Assembly: GCF_030269925.1 (NCBI RefSeq)
Contig: NC_085116.1
Coordinates: 7,378,001-7,442,000, forward strand
Source: Bombyx mori
Lineage: Eukaryota; Arthropoda; Insecta; Lepidoptera; Bombycidae
Length of the DNA stretch: 64,000 bases
Reading direction: 5' to 3'
The position numbers and the translations under genes were made by a program. Below are positions 1 through 9,521 of this stretch, one piece after another. Each line of letters opens with the position of its first letter. Position 1 is the stretch's first letter. The notes under the pieces were generated by a model that ran no database searches, had not been told where the DNA came from, and was given only the letters and a program-made list of their open reading frames with translations.

Positions 1-299
1 TCCTCTGCTTAGTTTGTTGAGAGAATGAAGTACTGCTGTATACTACTTCCACTGAAATTTCATTATTAAAAAATACTTTCACGGTTTCATCTCGCTAATC
101 TTACTTAACTTCGATACCATATAAACTAATACGTAAAAGATGGAATATCGTTGTATGATTGTAGTCTATGTCTATCGATCAAAGTGACATAACAACATAT
201 AGGGTATATTATATGCCACACCTGGTCTCTTTGAGGCTGCTGTTTCTGCTATTACTTTCGTACAACTTTAGGAGAAGTCATATTATGTTCCTAAATAAT
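1..299. other. AT-rich flank, no gene seen
   Basis: No open frame or repeat that I recognise. The last part may be the 3' UTR of the LINE tail that follows. Confidence 0.5.
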
Positions 300-455
300 C
301 TAATATAAAAAAAAAGACATGCCCGCTGAGTTTCTTGCCAATTCTTCTCAGGACGGAGGCCAGTTTTTGTGAATTGCCGGTAGTTCTTTTGACGTTCAAC
401 AAGTACGTACTTTCATTTATGTTGAATAAACTTTTTTTTTATTTTGATTTTAAGG
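300..455 (+). mobile_element. CR1-lineage LINE 3' tail fragment
   Basis: An A-run is followed by 'catgcccgctgagtttcttg' and ends at a TGAATAAA-like motif with a T-rich TTTTGATT tail. The same order of blocks lies downstream of the LINE coding remnant at 49013-49291, so this is a severely 5'-truncated copy of that family. No coding sequence is left. Confidence 0.6.
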
Positions 456-486
456 AAATATTTAAAAAAAAAATTTGAGTATTCAT

Positions 487-2722
487 GGCGAGAAACTCGG
501 CGAGCTGATTCATGGGTTAGGTTGCACGGCGAACTCTTTGTCGAGTTCGACGAGTACGGTTACCGAGGTCCCTAAGCCTGCTCCTAGTGTTAGAGCTGAA
601 GGCGTCTAATGCAAAGGTTATTGGATCTGATGGATCCGTAAGGACGTGTCTAGGGCGTCGACGGTGACTGGCTATAATGGCAACGATAAGGCGATTATCA
701 TGACGCATAGCCTTATCGAAGTACCGTTCCGACGCTGACTTCATGTATTTCTGGATAGATTCGAGGCCCAGGTCGTCGTGTAGGTCAACGTTCCTCACGA
801 ACCACGGAGCTCCGACGGCTAAACTGCAAAAGCGGGATTGTAGAGATTGGAGGGTGTCTATGTGTGTGCGGGTCGCGTGAGCGAACACCACACTCGCGTA
901 AGTCATGACGGGCCTTATGCAAGTTTTGTAAAGTGTCACCTTGTTCCGAAGGGACATTTTACTCCGCTTACAGATCATGGGGTAGAGTCTACCGAGAATA
1001 AACGCGGCACGGTCACGGTCACGGACTGATTTTATATGCGGGCGGAATGTCATCGATGCATCCAGGGTAACGCCCAGGTACTTGACCTTCCTGGCCCAGG
1101 GTATGGGTTGTCTAAAGAGAGTAATCGGGGGTGTGAGATTCCTCCTCCTAATTCGGGAGGAAATCCGTGTGGAGCTTCCCCTCTGAAATAGCACCGCAGT
1201 ACTTTTCGCTGGGTTGATGTCTATGCGCCATTTTCGGAACCACTGTCCTAGGGCTAGGGCTGCGCTCTGAAGCTTCTTCGCGATTAGAGACTTGTTTCTA
1301 CTGGAATAGTAAACAGTCGTGTCGTCGGCGAATAAAGCTAAATGGGTCGGCGGCGACCGGGGAATATCGTTAACGAATAAGCTAAATAGGAGGGGTGAGA
1401 GGACAGAGCCTTGCGGGACTCCAGCTGTGAGAGGTCGTGGGGAGGAGCGGGTTCCCTCGACTCGATATCGAAAAGAGCGGTTCGACAAGAAGTCCCGTAT
1501 GATGAGCACGAGACTATCCGGCATGCCCATGTTGAATAGTTTGAAAATCAAACCGTTGTACCAGATTTTGTCGAACGCTTTTGCGACGTCGAAGAAGAGA
1601 GCTCCCGTGTATAACGGTTTTGGTCGATTAAGCCCCACAAGAATATGCTCCGTGAGGCGGTGCACCTGTTGAACGCATGAGTGATTTGTACGGAATCCGA
1701 ATTGTTCATCGATGAGAATGCCCTTTGATGAGACGAAGTCTCTGAGGCGTTTGTAGAGCAGACGCTCATACAGTTTGCCTAGAGACATGAGGAGGCTAAT
1801 CGGGCGATAGCTCGTCGGATGATTTTTTGGTTTACCGGGTTTATGTATGCCGATAACGTCCGCTTCTTTCCACACCGCGGGAAAGATACAGTTCGCCATA
1901 GCGGCATTGAAAATAGATGCCAACATCACGATGAGTTGGACGGGTAGAAGTTTAATAACGCGGTTGGATATACCGTCGGAACCGGGAGCCTTGCGGGGAC
2001 GTAGGTATTTGATCAAGTCTTTAACTTCCATCGGGGTGACGGGTGGTAACGCATCCGAGGGTGGCAAGGAGGCTTTGCGTTCTACCTCACTGTCTACTAA
2101 TTCTACATGAACAGGGTCCACGGATTGAGTGCTGGGCGTGCACTGGGTTTGCAATGAATCGGCCAGCAGCTCTGCTTTTTCGTCATCATCGAACGCCGCG
2201 GGTCGGCCTGAGGGGCCTACGAGGGGGGGCATAGTTACTACCGTATCCGATTTGAGAGTACGAGCTAAGCGGTAGTAAGACCTTTGGGAGGGCGCGAGTC
2301 CTTCTAAGAAATCAGACCATCTGGCATCTCGGACTTCAGCGATGCGAGACTTTACGTCGCGTTGTAGGGCACGCATTCGAATACGATTTTCCGCGGTAGG
2401 ATACCTGTCGTAGGCGCGTATCGAGGCGTTCTTAGCTCTAAGGAGTTCCCTAATATCGTCGGACAATTTGAAGCGGTAAAGGAAGTCCTCCGCTACAACT
2501 TGTTTCGATGACCTATCTAATGTCGAGGTGATGTGTGAAGTTAAGATGTCTATGGCTTCAGCGGTATCCTGGGGAGACGGGGTAGAGTCCGGGCTAAACG
2601 GGAGCGATGGTGGATCAGATTCAGCCATGCTGATGCCCAGCGTGTGCCAATCCACCACAGTCCTCGTGACGGGAACGGAATCGGGAGCGCGACCGAGCTT
2701 CATAACGACGGGACGGTATAAA
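487..2722 (-). mobile_element. Jockey-clade LINE, 5'- and 3'-truncated (BMC1-like)
   Basis: Sequence related to the LINE tails at 22224-22935 and 28975-29410 starts at about 487, inside the 3' UTR. It runs upstream to about 2722, where the translated match stops at the RPVVMKLG block that follows the endonuclease SDH motif. The endonuclease is therefore missing. No poly(A) tail is present at the low-coordinate end, so the 3' end is also lost. The BMC1/Amy group assignment rests on family resemblance only. Confidence 0.75.
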
Positions 2723-2868
2723 ACGTACTGAGTAACTTCATGAAGTACGAGGAACTCGTTATGTTTCATATTTGAAATTAAATTCTCCGAATTCATTCCA
2801 CAGCCAAAGGAACTTGAGAAAAATATATTTGATTCTGAAATAGAATGTTTGTTTCTTACTCTTGCCAC
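517..2868 (-). CDS. Jockey-type ORF2 reverse transcriptase, endonuclease domain lost
   Basis: The open frame is 783 codons. Residues about 1-48 look like flanking DNA fused in frame. LINE protein begins near RPVVMKLG. The RT domain is complete, with motifs APGSDGI, YRPISLLMSLGKLYERL, FGFRTNHS, FFDVAKAFDKIW, GVPQGSVLSPLLFSLFVND and the catalytic LFADDTTVYY (FADD codons at 1321-1332, residues about 513-516). The thumb and the C-terminal region with YKTCIRPVMTYASVVF follow. RT acts in target-primed reverse transcription of the element RNA. The unbroken frame over more than 2.2 kb suggests a fairly recent insertion. The copy cannot be autonomous because it lacks endonuclease, ORF1 and its 3' tail. 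No host function is implied. Confidence 0.85.
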   Translation of the reverse strand: MARVRNKHSISESNIFFSSSFGCGMNSENLISNMKHNEFLVLHEVTQYVLYRPVVMKLGRAPDSVPVTRTVVDWHTLGISMAESDPPSLPFSPDSTPSPQDTAEAIDILTSHITSTLDRSSKQVVAEDFLYRFKLSDDIRELLRAKNASIRAYDRYPTAENRIRMRALQRDVKSRIAEVRDARWSDFLEGLAPSQRSYYRLARTLKSDTVVTMPPLVGPSGRPAAFDDDEKAELLADSLQTQCTPSTQSVDPVHVELVDSEVERKASLPPSDALPPVTPMEVKDLIKYLRPRKAPGSDGISNRVIKLLPVQLIVMLASIFNAAMANCIFPAVWKEADVIGIHKPGKPKNHPTSYRPISLLMSLGKLYERLLYKRLRDFVSSKGILIDEQFGFRTNHSCVQQVHRLTEHILVGLNRPKPLYTGALFFDVAKAFDKIWYNGLIFKLFNMGMPDSLVLIIRDFLSNRSFRYRVEGTRSSPRPLTAGVPQGSVLSPLLFSLFVNDIPRSPPTHLALFADDTTVYYSSRNKSLIAKKLQSAALALGQWFRKWRIDINPAKSTAVLFQRGSSTRISSRIRRRNLTPPITLFRQPIPWARKVKYLGVTLDASMTFRPHIKSVRDRDRAAFILGRLYPMICKRSKMSLRNKVTLYKTCIRPVMTYASVVFAHATRTHIDTLQSLQSRFCSLAVGAPWFVRNVDLHDDLGLESIQKYMKSASERYFDKAMRHDNRLIVAIIASHRRRPRHVLTDPSDPITFALDAFSSNTRSRLRDLGNRTRRTRQRVRRAT

Positions 2869-2949
2869 TTATCTTGTTGTTGGTTCCTTAATTGTTCGAA
2901 TTTCATGTAGGACTAAGTAGTTTGAACAAATAAAACGATTTCTGATTAT

Positions 2950-3328
2950 TATTTTTTTATTGCTTAGATTGGTGGACGAGCTCACAGCCCACATGGTGTT
3001 AAGTGGTTACTGGAGCTCATAGACATCTACAACGTAAATAAATGCGCGTAAACCCACTTTGAGATATAAGTTCTAAGGTCTCAGTATAGTTACAACGGCT
3101 ACCCCACCCTTCGAACCGAAACGCATTACTGCTTCACGGCGGATATAGGTGGTACCTACCCGTGCGTTTATTACACGATGTTATTTCTTCACCGTGGAAG
3201 TCAATCGTCAACATTTGTTGAGTACCTATTTCATTAGAAAAATTGGTATCCGCCTGCGGGATTCGAACACCGGTGCATCGCTACACACGAATGCACCGGA
3301 CGTCTTATCCTTTAGGCCACGACGACTT
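2950..3328 (-). mobile_element. Bm1 SINE with internal deletion
   Basis: The T-run and 'ttgcttaga' (A-tail side of Bm1) lie at the low end. The tRNA-like head, with B-box-like GGTTCGAATC on the minus strand, lies at the high end. About 60 bp are missing between 'cccgtgcg' and 'tttattacacg' compared with the copies at 16547 and 63003. Confidence 0.85.
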
Positions 3329-4316
3329 AAAAGTGTTTCAGTAATTGTCTTGACTTTATTACTTCGAGTTTACATAATTTTGCTGTTTAATAAATATTAT
3401 CCTGTCAACTCAGAAGTATAACGATGAAAGTACTAAAGACGAGTTAACGACTGTAATAACTGCGTTGTTCGTTCTACAAAGTATACGCCAGTTAACTGTT
3501 TTAGTAAGAATCACGCCGATTACGAGCCCTTAGAGGTTGTGCTTTGAATTATAGCTTCGACATAACCATAACTTACTTGTATATCTTTGTATGCGCTTAA
3601 AGTGGCCGGCAATAATTAGCGACGAAATCGACTGATTCATTTCGGCGCTTTCTTCGAGGATAAAATAGTATTTATAATTAATTTAGTTTCAATTAGCTTT
3701 TAAAAGTGTCTTCAGTGATACGTAGCGGAATGCCTATCCGTTGCTGATATTCATGATCCATAGTAATAGTAATCACTTACTATTAGGTGGACCGTAGACT
3801 CACCTGCCTACTATAGTTTTAAAAAGACATCTGTGTTGCTGTATTTTATACTTTGCTTTGTATTTATTTAAACCTTTAATAAGGCTTCAAAGTTTATCTA
3901 AATAAGTAGCACCCTCCAACCTGATCTTTAAAATAAGTGACAATTAGAACTGAGCTCTCTGGAATACATAATGTTATATGTATATCTTGTGAACGTAATT
4001 GGGAAAATATTGGGATCGAGCTTCCGATCTCCATTCCCTACACTTAGCTATGAGCGTAATGAAATTGAACGGAAATATATTAACGAAATAGATTTATGAG
4101 AGCAACATGCTCAAAAAATTTCAAATCAGGAGATATTTTAATATGCCCTTTTGAAAATTTGGTTTCCTATAGATGAAAGCAACTAAATATTATCTGATAT
4201 ATTTATAATTCATAGGAAATATCTTAATAAGTTTGCAACATTACGTGAACATAAATCTATAATAATACACTTTGAATAAAAATAAATTCTATCTATTTGA
4301 ATAAATATTTTGAAGC
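3329..4316. other. AT-rich intergenic stretch, nothing recognised
   Basis: Simple AT-rich DNA with no coding frame of note and no repeat matching others in the window. Confidence 0.5.
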
Positions 4317-4690
4317 CCTTTTTTATTCCTACCTATTGGTAGTAGCCTCGGGTGGTTATGCTAGCTTTGCTGGACGTGTAGGCAAGATTAGGCTTAGACT
4401 GGAGACATTTCTAACACTAGCCCTAACAAGAGTAGTGCTTCGCCGAATCTAACACTGGATCGGAATCGCGACCCACTGAGAAGATCCGGCGAGAAGCTTA
4501 GTGGGCTGTGTCTGTGGGTTAGTTTTCACGACGAACCCTTCGTTGCATTGAATTGGTACGACGAGAGCGGTGACTGGAGCTTGGAATGCCTAGAAGTATC
4601 GATAGTGAATCGGGAGGATCCGTAATGACATATTTCGGGCGACGGCCACTGTTTACCGTTTAGTCGTCTGGACACTTTAGGAAATATTTA
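4317..4690 (-). mobile_element. Old Jockey-clade LINE 3' end
   Basis: It starts with a T-run and 'cctacct' and continues with 'gacccactgagaagatccgg', as in the fresher copies at 22224 and 28975. The ORF2 C-terminus is recognisable but broken. Confidence 0.7.
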
Positions 4691-5351
4691 CGGTGTTGTA
4701 CCATTAAATACTATGACGAAGTTCAAGAAAAACTTTTCGATTGATTACAAACCTTTTTTAGTATAATGATATTTTAAATGTACGATTCGACGACAGTAAT
4801 TTACAATATTTATACAATATTTAGTTTCGCTATAGAAAATCAACGTCGTTTTATAAAAAAAAAAATTATTTAGATACACATAAATGAAATTACTTTTACC
4901 GTTTATTTGAAGTTCTGAAATAAATCCAACATAGCAGATTTTTTCTCAAATGAAACAATTGTATTTTTATTTCTTAATGGTATGTATAGGCGTTCGGAAA
5001 CTTTTTCAATAGATGGAGGAGGTCCTTAAATAGCTTAACTTTTCTTTGTCCTTTGTCCGCTGTATTTATTTCGAACAAGCCTTAAAGAAACGTTTATTTT
5101 CTCTTAGATCTTTTGAAACTTTTTTGCAATGTCCAAATGTTTTTTTAATTAAATATTTTTTTATGTTTCCGTGGGTCTCAGAATTTGTAACAACGGTCAA
5201 ATTTATTGAGGAATCTGTAAATTTGTGATTCTCTTGATAATCGAAATTCCTGTTTCTTTAAGAAGGAAATAAGTAGAAGGTAGTTCGTGTCCAGAGGCGA
5301 GAAAAGTACTCATTTTAAAAAGTTGTTCTTAAGTTCTCTCCCTTTATTTAT
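4691..5351. other. AT-rich stretch, nothing recognised
   Basis: The frame at 5046-5228 (60 codons, F/L-rich) is not convincing. No repeat identified. Confidence 0.4.
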
Positions 5352-5515
5352 TCATTGCTTTAATGGGTGAATAAAGAGAACGGTGCTAAGTGGTGTTCCT
5401 TCACCTGGTGTCAAGTGGTTTTCAGAGCCATCATAAAGTGAATAGCGTCCCCAAACTACATAACATGAGATAAAAATCTTAATTCCGTTACATAGCAGCT
5501 GTCCTACCCTTGCGA
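5352..5515 (-). repeat. Divergent Bm1-related SINE fragment
   Basis: It shows weakened Bm1 blocks in reverse orientation ('acctggtgtcaagtggtt', then 'catagcagctgtcctaccct'). This older SINE lineage also appears at 21001 and 24735. Confidence 0.5.
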
Positions 5516-5956
5516 AGTTCTCGTGGCCTAAAGGATAAGACGTCCGTTGCATTCGTATCTAGTGATGCAACGGTGTTCGGATCCCGCAGCGGGTACCAAT
5601 TTTTCTAACGAAGTACGTACTTGACAAATGTTCACGATTGACTTCCACGGTGAAGGAATAACATCCTGTAATAAAAATCAAACCCGCAAAATTATAATTT
5701 GCGTAATTACTGGCGATAGGAACTCTTGTGAGTCCGCACAGGTAGATACCGTCACCCCGCCTATTTCTGCCGTCAAGCAGCGTTTCGGTTTGAAGGGTGG
5801 GGCAGCCGTTGTAACTATACTGAGACCTTAGAACTTATATGTCAAGGTGAGTGGCGCATTTACATTGTAGATGTCTATGGGCTCCAGTTACCACTTAACA
5901 CCAAGTGGGCTGTGAGCTCGTCCACCCATCTAAGCAATAAAAAAAATAAAAAAACG
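5516..5956 (+). mobile_element. Bm1 SINE, near full length
   Basis: It has a tRNA-like head 'tcgtggcctaaaggataaga', a body, 'atctaagcaataaaa' and an A-rich tail. It abuts an older inverted SINE fragment. The 67-codon frame at 5628-5831 is only the SINE body read through. Confidence 0.9.
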
Positions 5957-6728
5957 CAACACTCATGCCTTTGTGCCAGAAAAAAGCAGGATGGTGATAT
6001 ATACCCGTGTAGCGGCAGCTATTGTATATTAGACTAAAAGATATCTGATAATTTCCTGAATCGCGCTAACGACATTTTCTTAAGCTTGCAGGTATTCAAG
6101 TTCGGAACAGTAGCATTGGGACTGTCGGCCCACTGTGCAACTTCACCCGCTCTTCCCGTTGTCACTTACAGCAAACCCGGCAGAAATTTGAACACTGTTT
6201 TTTTCAAACATCAACACAAAGCCTGAACGAACCATTTCACTTCACGTGAAGTGAAACCTGTATGTATAGGTAATTCAATAATTGCTGGAACCAATAAGCG
6301 ACAGATAATAATTCTGTAAGTAAGTTAAAGCTACTGACGCATTAGAGACGCACTGTTACGTGTTATAACTTGACGAAGACTATAATGCTTGTTTACGAGC
6401 AAACATAAAAGTCGAAACCAGTGGCCGGGAAAAATTTCGTGTCTGGAATCAACTTGAACGGACGGAACGACAACCTTCCTTACGATCTACGTAGGTAATG
6501 TTTTCCCACGAAGTACCTACATGCCAAAATTACATCAAAACCTTATTAGATTATTTTTGCGTTCAGAACTTTTCAAGTTTGAAGTTTGAAATTTGAAGAA
6601 GATTTTTGGAGTTTCAAGAGTAAAAATCAGATTTATTTGCGTTTGCATTTAAACCGCTTCTTGTTTTTAAATTGTGGGTAGTGGTAGTAACATTATTTAC
6701 GCTAATAATTTAGTAACATAAGTAGCAA
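5957..6728. other. Unique-looking stretch with a palindrome
   Basis: No gene seen. It contains the perfect palindrome at 6235-6256, listed separately. Confidence 0.4.
6235..6256. promoter_or_regulatory. 22-bp perfect palindrome centred on an E-box
   Basis: The half-site is TTTCACTTCAC followed by its exact reverse complement. The centre at 6243-6248 is CACGTG, the canonical bHLH E-box. The symmetry is visible, but any binding is inference. Confidence 0.4.
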
Positions 6729-7120
6729 CTTTTTTTTATTGTTGCTTAGACGGTTGGACGAGCTCACGGCCCACCCGATGGTTACCGGAGCCCACAGAAA
6801 TCTACAACGTAAATGCCGTCACCTACTTCGAGATAATAGTTCTAAGGTCTCAGTTTTTACAGTACAACGGCTGCCCAACCCTTCGAACCGAAACGCAATA
6901 CTGCTTCACGGTAAATTTCTGCCGTAGGTGATGGTACCTACCCGTGCGGACTCACAAGGTCCTACCATCAGTAATTACGCAAATTATAATTTTGCGGGTT
7001 TAATTTTATTACACGATGTTATTCGTTCACCGTGGAAGCCAATCGTGAACATTTGGTAAGTACTATTTCATTACGATACGAATCCACCGGACGACGCCTT
7101 ATCCTTTAGCACGCGACAAC
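6729..7120 (-). mobile_element. Bm1 SINE
   Basis: Reverse-oriented Bm1 with the T-run at 6729 and the tRNA-like head ending near 7120. The head is somewhat decayed. The 62-codon frame at 6739-6927 is a read-through of the SINE. Confidence 0.85.
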
Positions 7121-9069
7121 TACCGAATTATATGTGGGATGTCGTAGTAGGATAAATTAATATTTCCTCATGTGTTTCACAAGTAATTTTATTTCTTTTC
7201 TTCTCTACGTAACGACTAACATCTTTTCTGGGCAACCTCATGATATTGACATCATAGGTACACATCTGAAATAGATAGAAAATCAGGGGAGTAGTAAATA
7301 TATATAAAAGTTTTGTGTTAAGTAACTACCTATGCAATTTATAAATATTATTATCGGAATGTTTGTGTATATATGAATAAAATATATAACTTAATGGTTG
7401 CTTATTTCTCCGATTGAGAATCTAAAAAGCTGTCAATTGTTCTGATAAACTCTGGGATCGAGATAAGCGAGACGAATCACTATATTATTGAGATGTCGTT
7501 AAATTAATTATGATTGATTTTTAACTATAGTGAATTTTCACTTAAATATGTATATTATTCTAAGTAAGTACATGTAGATACGTACATGTATAAGTCATGT
7601 CTACATCTTTTTTTATTTCTTCATTTGTTGTTTAGCACATATATAGTAGCTATAATTAGTAAAATTGGTAAGCTAAAAGTAGCTAGTAGCTATAAACAAT
7701 TGAAAAATCAACCTAATGTTTCAAGATGGGTGCCGACATTCAAGTTATGACGACTATAACCACTTAACACCAGGCGGACCACGACTTAGACGAACGATGT
7801 ACTTTAGTAAAAAATGGATGAAGATGAAATTCGGAGGAAGCAAGGAAAAATCTTTTGATCTAAAAATCAATTTCCAGTTGCAAGAACAGTTCCGATGGTT
7901 ACTGATATATTTTAACGTATTTTCTCTTACGATCTTGCTCTATATAGATTAGGGTCGTCGGAATTATCTGAAATATGTTTTTGTTATTGTATTTTCGGAG
8001 TTGTACAAACATTTGTCGATTTTACTTAAAAACGCTTACCCTTTAATTTTATTCGTTAACATTTTCCCAATACTTTGGTGACTATGGACACAGAAAGATT
8101 TAGAATAAGAAACACTTCAACTGACCCCTAAAATTATATTATTTTAACTGAAGCTCTCTTGTTATGGAAATTTAGTAAAAACTACTATTTTATTATAGTA
8201 TTAATATATACATAGAGGTGTGCAAAGATTCGCAACACGTATAATAAATATTTAGTTAACGAATTTCGTTACATTGTCTGTCTCATTAATGAAATAATAT
8301 GATAATGCACCCTGAATATTTTTTAAGCTTCAGCGAAATCGATGCTTTGCCATGGAAATAGGAAAGTAGGAGGTGTTCCCATCCGCGTAGGCTCCGTACA
8401 CAAAGAGAACTCAATTTCAATTTACTTTGTCGGCTGTCTTTCTAGGAACAGAAGACCCAAGTAATTTATGTTCGTGAATTTGTATGCAATTTCCCCCGGA
8501 TGTGGGAGATTACATCGCTAAAGCAATAAGCGTGGTGAATGGTCGGTCGGTACTAACTCGCTTAGGTTGGAACAAAGTTTTTGATGAGTCTTGTGGTTAC
8601 TTGTTTAAATTATGTTTTTATTGCACGGTCCTCCAGATACCGAATTGCATTAACTGTTTTGCCTCTATTTTGTGTATTAATCTGATAAAATCGCTAGAAG
8701 TTTTTCGTCATTGTTAAGAAAAAGTAATTTGGCTTGGCCGGATTTGTTAGCTAAGTGACGATATCAAAATACTTTATGATGAGATAGATATTAATAGCAC
8801 ACGATTCGTCTCTAAGGGAGAGTAATGACCTTCTCGATTTCCTAATTCATCCCACACAAAAACAACAACATTTCTTATATTAAATGAAACTGATTTTCTC
8901 TGGTAATGGTATTTATTATATTGCTATTATAATAATATGTTGAACGTGTGTGTTTGTTTTTTTTTAACTAGATCAAAATCGCTTTGGCTTTAGTTCTAGG
9001 GAGTAATTACATTTCCATTTTTTTAGCGATATTCCTAAATCCTTGACTTATGTTAACTATTTAAGTATA
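7121..9069. other. AT-rich stretch with one SINE scrap
   Basis: Bases 7716-7795 resemble the Bm1 3' part in forward orientation ('ccacttaacaccaggcggac'). Otherwise nothing recognised. The 77-codon frame at 8484-8717 has no features I know. Confidence 0.4.
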
Positions 9070-9083
9070 CTAGAGGTCCCGCA

Positions 9084-9521
9084 GTGACGGGGGATCCGGG
9101 GAGACTGCGCGTGGGCTGGATAGCGGCCCACGTGCGTCTCCAAGAACCACGTGCCTGGCGATGCCTCCGATGCTTCAGCGCGGGGCACGGCCTCGCTAGG
9201 TGCACCAGCTCGGTTGACCGCAGCGGTCTGTGCTTCCGTTGCGGCCAACCGGGCCACAAAGCGGCGTCCTGCACGGCCGCCCCGCACTGCGCTCTGTGCG
9301 CTGCGGCCGGGCGCAGGGCAAACCACCGGGCGGGAGGCAAGGCGTGTTTCCCGTCCGGTGATAACACCGAACGAAACCGGCGCCGGAAATCAAAGCGCCG
9401 GCAAAAGAGAAGGTTGGCCAGAGGAGCACTGGTCAACGTTGTAATCCCCGTTGCGGCGCCGGTGCCGGAGAGCGGGGGCAGCGGTGAAGGGGAGGGGGCG
9501 ATGGATGTGGTCCAACAGTAA
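9084..9521 (+). pseudogene. R1-clade ORF1 (Gag-like), C-terminal part with zinc knuckles
   Basis: The frame is 145 codons and the element is truncated at its start, so the first codon is not a true start. It shows two CX2CX4HX4C knuckles, CLRCFSAGHGLARC and CFRCGQPGHKAASC, then a third Cys/His cluster beginning CALC. A basic tail NRRRKSKRRQKRR follows. In R1-clade LINEs ORF1 binds the element RNA and guides RNP assembly. The stop TAA at 9519-9521 overlaps the ORF2 ATG (TAATG). Most of the protein upstream of the knuckles is missing, so the fragment is not expected to function. Confidence 0.8.
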
